Shown here piece after piece: positions 15,896 to 22,548 of a stretch of DNA of 22,548 nt. Origin of the DNA: an uncultured Holophagales bacterium. GTDB taxonomy: Bacteria > Acidobacteriota > Thermoanaerobaculia > UBA5066. The stretch is from assembly GCA_937927565.1 (NCBI GenBank), contig CALBDV010000796.1:1-22548 (forward strand), given 5' to 3'. The notes beneath the pieces were generated by a model. It worked only from the letters and a program-made list of their open reading frames with translations. It was not told where the DNA came from and made no database searches. Within the stretch, counting starts at the first letter, position 1. Each line of letters begins with the position of its first letter. A program made the translations under genes and the position numbers.

Positions 15896-18800
15896 ATGAA
15901 TCGGACCCGGCTGGCCGGCTTCCTCGTTTCGACCACACTCTTTCTGAGCACTCTCGCGCAGGCCGCCGGACCGGCCCTCGTGCGCGTCGACCGGAGAGGT
16001 TCCGAGGACCGCGAGGCCCTCATCGCGGCAGGTGTCCCGCTCGTCATGGAACGCGAGGACCTCTTCCTCGCGCTCGGCGACGCGCCGGCGATCCGCCAGC
16101 AGGCCCAGACGTACGGCCGGACGAGCGTCGTCGTGGACCCGGACACGTCGGGCTTTTCCTACTACGCAGTCCGTCTCCGTGCCGGGGCCACGGCGGAGAA
16201 GCTCGCCGCCTGCGGGGAGCTCGTCCTCGTCGAGAGCGACTGGGCGCTCCTGCGCACGGCGGGCGAGCTGAGCGGGCCATGCGAGGAGTCGAGCGAGTGG
16301 TTCCTCCGGAAGCTGCCGATGCGGCCGCTCCGGTCCAGCGAGGCCCTCCCCGAGCCGTATGCCTCCTGGCAGCGCGGCGAGATGCCCCTGCTCGACGCCC
16401 ATCCCGTGGTGCAGCTCATCGTCGACAACCTCGCCCCCGCGACGATCCAGGCGAACTGGGAAGAGATCGTGAACGCGGCGACGACCCGCTACTCGAGGTC
16501 TGCGGGCTGCGTGACGGCGACCGACCTCGTCTTCAACAGGTTCCAGGCGCTGGGGCTGAGCCCGGTCCGGCAGAACCACACGTCGGGGCACGCGCCGAAC
16601 GTGATCGGCACGATCACGGGGTACACGCACCCCGAGAAGGTCATCATCGTCATCGGCCACATCGACGACGTACCCTCCAGCGGCGCCGCTCCCGGGGCCG
16701 ACGACAACGCCAGCGGCGCGGCGACGGTCACCTCGGCGGCCCAGGCGATGGCCGGGTACACGTTCGAGAACACCGTCAAGTTCATCGCGGTCACGGGCGA
16801 GGAGCAGGGGCTCTACGGCTCGGAGTACTACGCGGCCCAGGCCGCGGCCGCCGGGGAGCAGATCATCGCGGTCCTCGATGCCGACATGACCGGCTGGCAG
16901 GGAGACGGCCTGCCGGCCACGGGAGAGGACCTCGACGTCAACACGAACGCCGCCTCCGCGTGGCTCGGCACGCTGATGCAGCAGGCCGCGACGGCCTACG
17001 GCACGGGCTGCGTGGTCAAATCCTTCTCCTGTCCGTCGATGGTCTACAGCGACCACGCCCCGTTCTGGGATCACGGCTGGTCGGCGATCTGCGCGATCAC
17101 CGACAACGAGGGGTCGTGCGGGCAGAACGGGAGCTACCCCTACTACCACACGATCAACGACACGCTGGCCAACTGCGGAGCCCCCGCGTTCTTCCACGGG
17201 TCCGTGAAGGCCTTCATCGCCACGGCGGCCCACCTCGGAGTGCCTCTCTGCGGCGGCGGCGCCTTCCCGCCCGTCCCGACGGGCGTCTCCGCGGCGGGCT
17301 CGGGAACCAACCAGATCACGGTGAGCTGGGCGAACGGCGGGGCCGCGATCACCTACGAGATCCTGCGGGGACGCGGGGGCTGCGACGGGACCTTCTCCGT
17401 CGTCGCCACGACGACCTCGACCCACTTCATCGATACGAATGTCTCCGGCGGCGTGACCTATGCCTACCGCGTACGGGCGAAGCGTGGCGAGTGCATCACG
17501 GCCGAGAGCACCTGTGTGACGGCTTCCACCACGGGGACCTGCCAGGAGTACCCGGAGTTCGCAGGTGCCACGAGCGCCGGGAACGGGGCGGTGCCGGTCT
17601 GCACCCTCAACGTCGCCTGGAACGCCGCCACACCCCTGTGCGCGGGGCCGGTCTCCTACAACGTCTACCGGGGAACCAGCCCGACCTTCGTCCCGGGACC
17701 CTCCAACCGGATCGCCACGGGAGTCACCGGCCTCTCCTTCGCCGACGCGAACGGCCTGCCGCCGGCGACCACCGCGTACTACATCGTCCGGTCGGTCGAT
17801 ACGAGCAACGGCTCCGAGGACCAGAACACCGTCGTCCGTTCGGCCGCTCCCACCGGGCCCATCGCGTCGGCCACGTGGAGCGACGACGCGGGGGATACCG
17901 GCAGCGCCGCGATGGTCGCGGGAACGCCCTGGACCGTCGACCCGACCGGCGGGCACACCGGCGCGAAGACCTACAAGACCGTCCCCGCCAACAACACCTG
18001 CGGGTCGCTCACCTCGCCGTCCTTCCTCCTCGGCAGCAGCGCGCAGCTCACGTTCTGGTCGAAGTGGTTCCTCGATCCCGCATACGGGGACAAGGGGCAG
18101 GTCGAGATCAGCACCGACGGCGGGACGACCTGGACGCGGCTCGAGATGGCCTACCCGAAGACGTCCCCCGGAACGGGAGATGCCTGCAGCCTCCCGGCGG
18201 GAAAGAAGTACTTCACGGACCTGAACCTGACGTGGACCCCGTTCACGGTGAGCCTCGGCGCGTACGCGGGGCAGACGGTGCGGTTGCGGTTCCGGATCTC
18301 CACAGATGGCAAGGGGACCGGCGAGTTCTGGTGGATCGACGATCTCGTGGTCACGGACGTCCAGACCCCGAGCGTGTGCACGGCGGGGATCGCCGGGCTC
18401 GAGCCGGGAGCCCTGACGACGGACGCGGAGTCCTTCGGCGCCGGTACCTCGAACGCCAACGGCGTCCTCGAGCCGGGCGAGCAGGTGCGGGTTTCCCCCA
18501 CGTGGCACAACGCCTCGGCTGCCGCCATCGCGGCGACCGGGACGGCGAGCGCCCTGACGGGGCCCGCCGGCGCGACCCTCTCGCTCCTCGACGCCGCGGC
18601 CGGGTACGGAACGATCGCCGCCGGGGCGGACGGCGCGGCCTCCGCTGATGCGTACGGTGTCGGCGTCAGCGATCCCGCGGTCCGTCCGGCAGCGCACTGG
18701 GATATCACTTTCGTCGAGACCCTCAGCACCGGCGGCACGAAGACGTGGACCGTCCACGTCGGACGGAGCTTCACCGACGTGCCCCCCGAGCACTGGGCCT

Positions 18801-19321
18801 ACCGGTTCGTCGAGACCATCTTCCACAACGGCGTCACTTCGGGGTGCGGCGTGGCCGCCTACTGCCCGGCGCAGCCGCTTTCGCGTGCGGAAATGGCCGT
18901 CCTCCTGCTGATGGCGGAGCATGGCCCGGCGTACGTCCCCCCGGCTTCGACCGGGAGCGTCTTTACGGACGTCCCCGTCGATCACTGGGCGGGGGATTTC
19001 ATCGAGGCGCTCGCGGCTGAGGGGGTCACCGCGGGATGCGGCGGGGGCAACTACTGCCCGGACGCCCCGATCACCCGGGCGGAGATGGCCGTCTTCCTGC
19101 TCGTCGCCGAGCACGGCCCGGGGTGGGTGCCGCCCGCTCCGACCGGAACGGTCTTCAGCGACGTCCCCGCCGGCCACTGGGCCGGGGCCTACATCGAAGC
19201 CCTTGCATCCGAAGGCATTACCGGCGGCTGCGGCGCAGGCAATTACTGCCCGGACAGCCCTGTGACCCGGGCCGAGATGGCCGTGTTCCTGACTTCGACG
19301 TTCGATCTCAAACTGTATTAG
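15896..19321 (+). CDS. Secreted M28-family metallopeptidase with two Fn3-like domains, a beta-sandwich and three SLH repeats
   Basis: The protein is 1141 residues with a Sec signal peptide (MNRTRLAG, hydrophobic core, cleavage near AQA at 21-23). A prodomain-like region follows to about 160. The M28 zinc peptidase domain spans about 185-450 and has the metal and catalytic residues in order: H255 in GHIDD, D269 in GADDNASG, E302/E303 in GEEQGLYGS, D330 in DADM and H418 in YYHTIND. It is thus probably active as an aminopeptidase or related exopeptidase. Residues 459-545 and 555-650 look like fibronectin type III domains. Residues 655-820 resemble a jelly-roll adhesion domain (FWSKWFLDP, STDGGTTWTRLE). 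Three SLH repeats start at F959, F1023 and F1087. SLH domains bind cell-surface glycan, so the enzyme is expected on the cell surface. The ATG start has a closely spaced Shine-Dalgarno. Confidence 0.92.
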   Translation: MNRTRLAGFLVSTTLFLSTLAQAAGPALVRVDRRGSEDREALIAAGVPLVMEREDLFLALGDAPAIRQQAQTYGRTSVVVDPDTSGFSYYAVRLRAGATAEKLAACGELVLVESDWALLRTAGELSGPCEESSEWFLRKLPMRPLRSSEALPEPYASWQRGEMPLLDAHPVVQLIVDNLAPATIQANWEEIVNAATTRYSRSAGCVTATDLVFNRFQALGLSPVRQNHTSGHAPNVIGTITGYTHPEKVIIVIGHIDDVPSSGAAPGADDNASGAATVTSAAQAMAGYTFENTVKFIAVTGEEQGLYGSEYYAAQAAAAGEQIIAVLDADMTGWQGDGLPATGEDLDVNTNAASAWLGTLMQQAATAYGTGCVVKSFSCPSMVYSDHAPFWDHGWSAICAITDNEGSCGQNGSYPYYHTINDTLANCGAPAFFHGSVKAFIATAAHLGVPLCGGGAFPPVPTGVSAAGSGTNQITVSWANGGAAITYEILRGRGGCDGTFSVVATTTSTHFIDTNVSGGVTYAYRVRAKRGECITAESTCVTASTTGTCQEYPEFAGATSAGNGAVPVCTLNVAWNAATPLCAGPVSYNVYRGTSPTFVPGPSNRIATGVTGLSFADANGLPPATTAYYIVRSVDTSNGSEDQNTVVRSAAPTGPIASATWSDDAGDTGSAAMVAGTPWTVDPTGGHTGAKTYKTVPANNTCGSLTSPSFLLGSSAQLTFWSKWFLDPAYGDKGQVEISTDGGTTWTRLEMAYPKTSPGTGDACSLPAGKKYFTDLNLTWTPFTVSLGAYAGQTVRLRFRISTDGKGTGEFWWIDDLVVTDVQTPSVCTAGIAGLEPGALTTDAESFGAGTSNANGVLEPGEQVRVSPTWHNASAAAIAATGTASALTGPAGATLSLLDAAAGYGTIAAGADGAASADAYGVGVSDPAVRPAAHWDITFVETLSTGGTKTWTVHVGRSFTDVPPEHWAYRFVETIFHNGVTSGCGVAAYCPAQPLSRAEMAVLLLMAEHGPAYVPPASTGSVFTDVPVDHWAGDFIEALAAEGVTAGCGGGNYCPDAPITRAEMAVFLLVAEHGPGWVPPAPTGTVFSDVPAGHWAGAYIEALASEGITGGCGAGNYCPDSPVTRAEMAVFLTSTFDLKLY
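18770..19318 (+). repeat. Three tandem SLH-domain repeats, 64-residue (192-bp) period
   Basis: Repeat units begin at nucleotides 18770, 18962 and 19154, exactly 192 bp apart. Each reads F-[ST]-D-V-P-x(2)-H-W-A, then a G-[VI]-T-x-G-C-G core with a second Cys before Pro, then an [ST]-R-A-E-M-A-V helix. The arginines R997, R1061 and R1125 lie in the [ST]RAE motif known to contact the pyruvylated ligand in characterised SLH domains. The last unit ends at the C-terminus. The unusual feature is a CX5C pair in every unit (C984/C990, C1048/C1054, C1112/C1118). Confidence 0.9.
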
Positions 19322-19417
19322 CGCGTCAGCCGCGTCTGGAGAAAGGTTTCTGACCGTGGGGTCACTTCCTCGTCAGAGGGAGCGGTAGCCCGTTCCCGAA
19401 ACGGAAGGAGGGCTCGT
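19322..19417 (+). other. Intergenic region with small inverted repeats and strong Shine-Dalgarno
   Basis: This 96-bp spacer contains TGACC/GGTCA (19351-19355 and 19360-19364), a 5-bp inverted repeat around GTGG. A 5-bp hairpin, CCGTT/AACGG (19390-19394 and 19400-19404), touches the strong Shine-Dalgarno AAGGAGG (19405-19411), which lies 6 nt before the ATG at 19418. The hairpin could modulate access to the ribosome site, but stems this short occur by chance. No terminator or clear promoter is visible. Confidence 0.3.
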
Positions 19418-21289
19418 ATGCGAACGATTGCGGCTTTTCTGGCGCTCGGGCTCGTAGCCGTTGCGGGCGCTCGCCCGGCGGAAGCCGGGACGGGGAACCC
19501 CTGCCAGTTCCTTCCCGTCGTCATCGACGTCGAGGCTTCGGGCACCCGCTACCGGACGGAAGTCTCCTTCACCAACCCGAACCGGGACCTGCAGGAGATC
19601 GCCGTGCTCTACACGGCCTCCCTGGGGCGCGTCGAAGGGGCCGGGGAGGGTCGCTTCAGCATTCCGGGCGGGGAGCAGGTCCTCGTCCTGGACGCCGTCG
19701 AGTTCCTCCGGGGGCTCGGGATCGGAATCCAGGAATCCACGCCGGAAGCCCCCCAGGCGGGGACGCTGCGGATATGCAACCTGAGCCCGGGGGAGACTCC
19801 CATCGGAGTGATGGCGAGGATCACCGCGCCGACGCGGCCACCCTACACGGCCGGCATGGCGGGGGTCTCGTTCGCCGCCGTTCCCGCCGATGAGGGGTTC
19901 ACGGGGCGCGCCATCGTCTTCGGCTTCCACCAGAGCGCCCAGGACCGGACCAACGTCGCCCTCTACAACCCGGGGGCCGAGCCGGTCTCGGTGAGCGTCA
20001 CGCTCCACTCCGGCACGAGCGAAGCCCGGGTCGTCCTCTCCGAGAAGGAAGACCTCTCGGGATACGGCTGGAAGCAGTTCACGTTCCCGGCCGGACGGAC
20101 CCTGCCCATCGACCAGGGATTCGTCCGGATCGAGAGGGTCTCGAAGACCGGCGTCTACGGGGCCTACGGCGTCGTCAACGACAACGACACCAACGACGGT
20201 TCCTTCATCTCCGCGGTGGCCGAGGACGAGACCCGGACCTCCTGGATGATCCCCGTGATGGTCGACTCTTCGGCGTATCGCAGCGAGCTCACCCTGGCGA
20301 ACGCGGGAGACGTGGACGCGACGTTCACCCTCCAGTACCTCGACTCGGTGACCCGTTCCGGGCTGCCTCTCTCTGCGACCCTCTCCCTCCCTGCCCGCCG
20401 CCAGGTCATCGTGCCCGACGTCTTCGACCTGTTCCGGAGCGGAGCATCGGCCGGCGGGGGCACCACCTCCGCCGGGACCCTTCGCGTACAGGCCGACGAG
20501 GAGAAGGTCCGGGGGACGTTCGCGGGCGTTCGGGTCCTCACGCGTCAGGAGAGAGGCCGCTTCGGCGTCTTCGCTCCGGCGTTCTCGCCCGCGTCCGCGG
20601 ATGCCGGCCAGGGGTTCCTCTGGGGACTGAGAGCGAACGCCCAGACCCGGTCCAACGTCGCCGTCCTGAATGCGAACGCGGCGACCGGCGAGACGATCAC
20701 CCTGCAGCTCCAGGTCTTCGATGGCGCCAGCGGGCGTCCGGCGGGAGCGCCTCTCACCGTGACCCTCGCGCCCGGGCAGTGGGCGCAACCCGACGGGTTC
20801 TTTTCGAGGTCCGGGGCCGCGTACGGCGACGTCCGGATCGTGCGCGTCGGAGGAAGCGGGCCCTGGTGGGCCTACGGTGTCGTGAACGACGGCTCGGCTC
20901 CCGGAGAGGGGACGGGCGACGGCAGCTTCGTTCCGATCGCTTTCACGGGAGCCCCGGCGGCTCTGCCCGAGGGAGCCTGGGGGGAGACGGGCGTTCGGAT
21001 GTGGGTGGACGAGAGCGGGGTCGCCATCGAGACCGACTGCTCTCACGGGAAGATCGCGGGACCGGTCTACCTCGACGCGCAGGGCCGTTTCAGCGCGGAG
21101 GGGACCTACTCCTTCGAGGGGGGGCCGATTCCCGAGGGTGGCTTCTTCGCCCACAGGGTGCTCTACAGCGGCCTGGTCGAGAAGGGCCAGATGACCCTCA
21201 CGATCCGGTTCGTCATGCTGGCCGTCTCGCAGGAAATCCGGCTGACTGCGACCCAGGGGGTCACTCCACAGCTCAGCAAGTGCCTGTGA
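19418..21289 (+). CDS. Secreted repeat protein of unknown function (two A-B beta-rich units plus C-terminal domain)
   Basis: I do not recognise a named family. The 623-residue protein has a signal peptide (MRTIAAFLALGLVAVAGA, cleavage near AEA at 21-23) and no other membrane segment. The body is an internal duplication. Unit A (about 31-140 and 277-376) contains YRTEVSFTNPN / YRSELTLANAG and ends GTLRICNL / GTLRVQAD. Unit B (about 145-270 and 382-508) contains DRTNVALYNPG / TRSNVAVLNAN and ends YGVVNDNDTNDGSF / YGVVNDGS...GDGSF. Alternating polar and hydrophobic residues suggest Ig-like beta-sandwiches. Residues 515-623 form a separate domain (GAWGETGVRMWV, ETDCSHGKI, GTYSFEGGP, final KCL), with Cys541 and Cys622 possibly paired. 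I recall similar C-terminal domains in Acidobacteriota exported proteins but could not check. It lies between two exported peptidases; it may be periplasmic, outer-surface or released. Confidence 0.85.
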   Translation: MRTIAAFLALGLVAVAGARPAEAGTGNPCQFLPVVIDVEASGTRYRTEVSFTNPNRDLQEIAVLYTASLGRVEGAGEGRFSIPGGEQVLVLDAVEFLRGLGIGIQESTPEAPQAGTLRICNLSPGETPIGVMARITAPTRPPYTAGMAGVSFAAVPADEGFTGRAIVFGFHQSAQDRTNVALYNPGAEPVSVSVTLHSGTSEARVVLSEKEDLSGYGWKQFTFPAGRTLPIDQGFVRIERVSKTGVYGAYGVVNDNDTNDGSFISAVAEDETRTSWMIPVMVDSSAYRSELTLANAGDVDATFTLQYLDSVTRSGLPLSATLSLPARRQVIVPDVFDLFRSGASAGGGTTSAGTLRVQADEEKVRGTFAGVRVLTRQERGRFGVFAPAFSPASADAGQGFLWGLRANAQTRSNVAVLNANAATGETITLQLQVFDGASGRPAGAPLTVTLAPGQWAQPDGFFSRSGAAYGDVRIVRVGGSGPWWAYGVVNDGSAPGEGTGDGSFVPIAFTGAPAALPEGAWGETGVRMWVDESGVAIETDCSHGKIAGPVYLDAQGRFSAEGTYSFEGGPIPEGGFFAHRVLYSGLVEKGQMTLTIRFVMLAVSQEIRLTATQGVTPQLSKCL

Positions 21290-21400
21290 CGACAGGCTGA
21301 GAACCCTCGGCCGAAGCGGCTTTCGGAACGGCCCGCCCGCGGGCCCGAAAGCTATACTCCTGCGGCTCGGCGGGCCGTGCGCCAGGCTGGAGGAGTGCAA
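21290..21400 (+). promoter_or_regulatory. Promoter region of the subtilase gene (-10-like TATACT)
   Basis: This 111-bp spacer has a good -10 hexamer, TATACT, at 21353-21358. No matching -35 stands at 16-18 bp, where the sequence is GC-only. Upstream are weak stems, CCGAA/TTCGG and GCCCG/CGGGC, with no T tract, so I do not call a terminator. GGAGGAG (21389-21395) supplies the Shine-Dalgarno for the GTG at 21401. Confidence 0.45.
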
Positions 21401-22548
21401 GTGGGCAGACCAAAGTCGTGGGCGGTCGTTCTTTTCGTGACGGGTCTCCTCATCTCGGGCTGGGCCCGGCCAGGCGAGGCCCAGAGCCCGGACTGGATGG
21501 ACAGGGTGGACCCCTGGGTGCTGTCCACCGCCGGCGAGAACGGAAGCACGGAGTTCCTGGTCTTCCTTCGCGAGCAGGCGTCTCTCCAGGCGGCCGCCAA
21601 CGCCGCGACCAAGGAGGAGAAGGGCGAGCTCGTCACGAGCGCCCTGCGCGAAACCGCGGCCCGGACGCAGGCTCCCGTCCTGGACGAGCTGAAGAGCCTG
21701 GGCGCGGAGTTTCGGCCGTACTGGATCGCGAACATGATCTGGGTCCGCGGCGACCTCGAGGTCGTTCGTCTCATGGCCGAGCGCCCCGAGGTCCTGCGGG
21801 TCTCCGCGAACCCGACCGTCGCGCTGAAGAAGCTGCCTCCCGACCCGCAACGCGATTCCGAGGCCCCGTCGGCGATCGAGTGGGGAATCACGAAGACGGG
21901 AGCCCCGTCCGCCTGGGCTCTCGGCTTCAAGGGGAGCGGGGTCGTCATCGCGGGGCAGGACACCGGGTATGACTGGGACCACCCGGCCCTGAAGGCAAAG
22001 TACCGCGGCTGGAACGGGTCGACCGCCGACCACAACTACAGCTGGCACGACGCGATTCACTCGGGCGGCGGCGCCTGCGGCGCCAACTCCCCGGTTCCCT
22101 GCGACGACGACGAGCACGGCACCCACACGATGGGAACGATGGTGGGCGACGACGGGGGCACGAACCAGACCGGCATGGCGCCCCAGGCGAAGTGGATCGG
22201 CTGCCGGAACATGGACCAGGGGAACGGCACGCCGGCGACGTACTCCGAGTGCTTCCAGTGGTTCGTCGCCCCGACGAACCTCGCCGGGCTGAACCCCGAC
22301 CCGGCAAAGGCCCCCCACGTCATCAACAACTCGTGGGGATGCCCCGTGAGCGAAGGCTGCACGGACGTCCTCGTCCTCAAGACCGTCGTGGAGAATGCGC
22401 GTGCAGCGGGAATCGTCGTCGTCGTCTCCGCCGGGAACGCCGGTTCGAGCTGCTCGTCCGTGAACGATCCCCCCGGGATCTACGACGCCTCCTTCAGCGT
22501 GGGAGCCACCGACTCCTCCGACGGCATCGCCTCGTTCTCGAGCCGGGG
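21401..22548 (+). CDS. Secreted subtilisin-like serine peptidase (S8), C-terminally cut by window edge
   Basis: The GTG at 21401 has AGGAG as Shine-Dalgarno 5 nt upstream; the GTG at 21395 overlaps that site and is unlikely. A total of 382 full codons are visible. A signal peptide (SWAVVLFVTGLLISG, cleavage near GEAQS at about 25-29) is followed by an I9-like propeptide (about 48-145: TEFLVFLREQ ... VRLMAERPEVLRVS). The peptidase S8 domain starts at about 160: catalytic Asp in IAGQDTGYDWDHP (D187), catalytic His in DDDEHGTHTMGT (H239), VINNSWG (308-313), and the oxyanion Asn in VVSAGNAGSS (N346). The nucleophile motif GTSMAxP lies beyond the edge, so activity is probable but not shown. It resembles bacillopeptidase F-like extracellular subtilases. 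Several cysteines (C226, C234, C268, C284, C314, C320, C351) suggest disulfides. Whether it ends in SLH repeats like its neighbour cannot be seen. Confidence 0.92.
   Translation, partial: MGRPKSWAVVLFVTGLLISGWARPGEAQSPDWMDRVDPWVLSTAGENGSTEFLVFLREQASLQAAANAATKEEKGELVTSALRETAARTQAPVLDELKSLGAEFRPYWIANMIWVRGDLEVVRLMAERPEVLRVSANPTVALKKLPPDPQRDSEAPSAIEWGITKTGAPSAWALGFKGSGVVIAGQDTGYDWDHPALKAKYRGWNGSTADHNYSWHDAIHSGGGACGANSPVPCDDDEHGTHTMGTMVGDDGGTNQTGMAPQAKWIGCRNMDQGNGTPATYSECFQWFVAPTNLAGLNPDPAKAPHVINNSWGCPVSEGCTDVLVLKTVVENARAAGIVVVVSAGNAGSSCSSVNDPPGIYDASFSVGATDSSDGIASFSSR

Noticed and set aside
15365..19177. A 1270-codon open frame on the minus strand over the SLH peptidase gene
   Set aside because: Its codons start on the third positions of the sense gene. 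Those are nearly always G or C, so stop codons (all begin with T) cannot occur. The translation is Arg/Gly/Asp-rich and without motifs.
18770..19318. Regular 192-bp repeats considered as a CRISPR or satellite array
   Set aside because: They are in frame, encode SLH units ending at the stop codon, and differ at many third positions, as protein repeats do.
19351..19404. TGACC/GGTCA and CCGTT/AACGG inverted repeats as operator or riboswitch
   Set aside because: The stems are only 5 bp in GC-rich DNA, with no known binding-site match. I noted them in the intergenic entry without a regulatory call.
19373..22318. A 981-codon minus-strand open frame across the repeat protein and subtilase
   Set aside because: Same wobble-phase effect: both sense genes lie in one frame, so the antisense shadow runs through both. 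The sense frames have signal peptides and catalytic motifs.
1..22548. tRNA, rRNA, insertion sequences, integrases, phage genes or attachment sites
   Set aside because: I saw no cloverleaf, rRNA-like stretch, transposase motif or flanking terminal repeats. Base composition and codon use look even across the window.

Overview
This 22.5 kb window is a GC-rich bacterial chromosome segment with strong G/C bias at third codon positions. It holds thirteen genes that I can support, one of them cut by the right edge, plus a possible tail of a gene at the left edge. The organism looks like a Gram-negative-type, high-GC environmental bacterium. The secreted proteins, with SLH repeats carrying a GCGxGNYCP-like core and a C-terminal domain ending in KCL, remind me of Acidobacteriota (Thermoanaerobaculia-like). 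That placement rests on memory, not on a search.

Layout. Positions 1-220 hold the end of an upstream unit with two consecutive GNRA-loop hairpins, the second followed by a T tract (a good intrinsic terminator). A two-gene glycosyltransferase (GT) unit follows on + (221-2610). It converges, with only 4 bp between stops, on a four-gene minus-strand operon transcribed from 8921 down to 2615. In transcription order this operon encodes a GNAT acetyltransferase, a CgeB/PF13524-type GT, a DegT-type PLP aminotransferase and a 1209-residue multi-GT fusion. A 65-bp divergent spacer separates it from a + strand glycan set at 8987-15743: a CsaB-type pyruvyltransferase fused to a coiled coil and a GT, a GT4, a WecB-type UDP-GlcNAc 2-epimerase, and a coiled-coil GT. 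From 15896 to the right edge lie three exported proteins in tandem: an M28 peptidase ending in three SLH repeats, a 623-residue repeat protein, and a truncated S8 subtilase. No gap without a gene exceeds 220 bp.

How it may work together. The left two thirds is a surface-polysaccharide locus. It encodes supply of UDP-ManNAc (WecB) and probably of an N-acylated amino sugar (DegT plus GNAT), chain assembly by several GTs that share an unusual DD(N/D/W/H) motif, and pyruvate-ketal decoration (CsaB domain). In Gram-positive S-layer bacteria, CsaB-made 4,6-pyruvyl-ManNAc on a cell-wall polymer is the ligand of SLH domains. Here CsaB, WecB and an SLH-bearing exoenzyme sit within about 10 kb. The most interesting reading is therefore an SLH-anchoring glycan system with its client, in an organism outside the classic Bacillus/Paenibacillus setting. 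The chain from gene content to anchoring is inference.

All calls come from reading the sequence by eye. No database search, structure prediction or statistical model was run.
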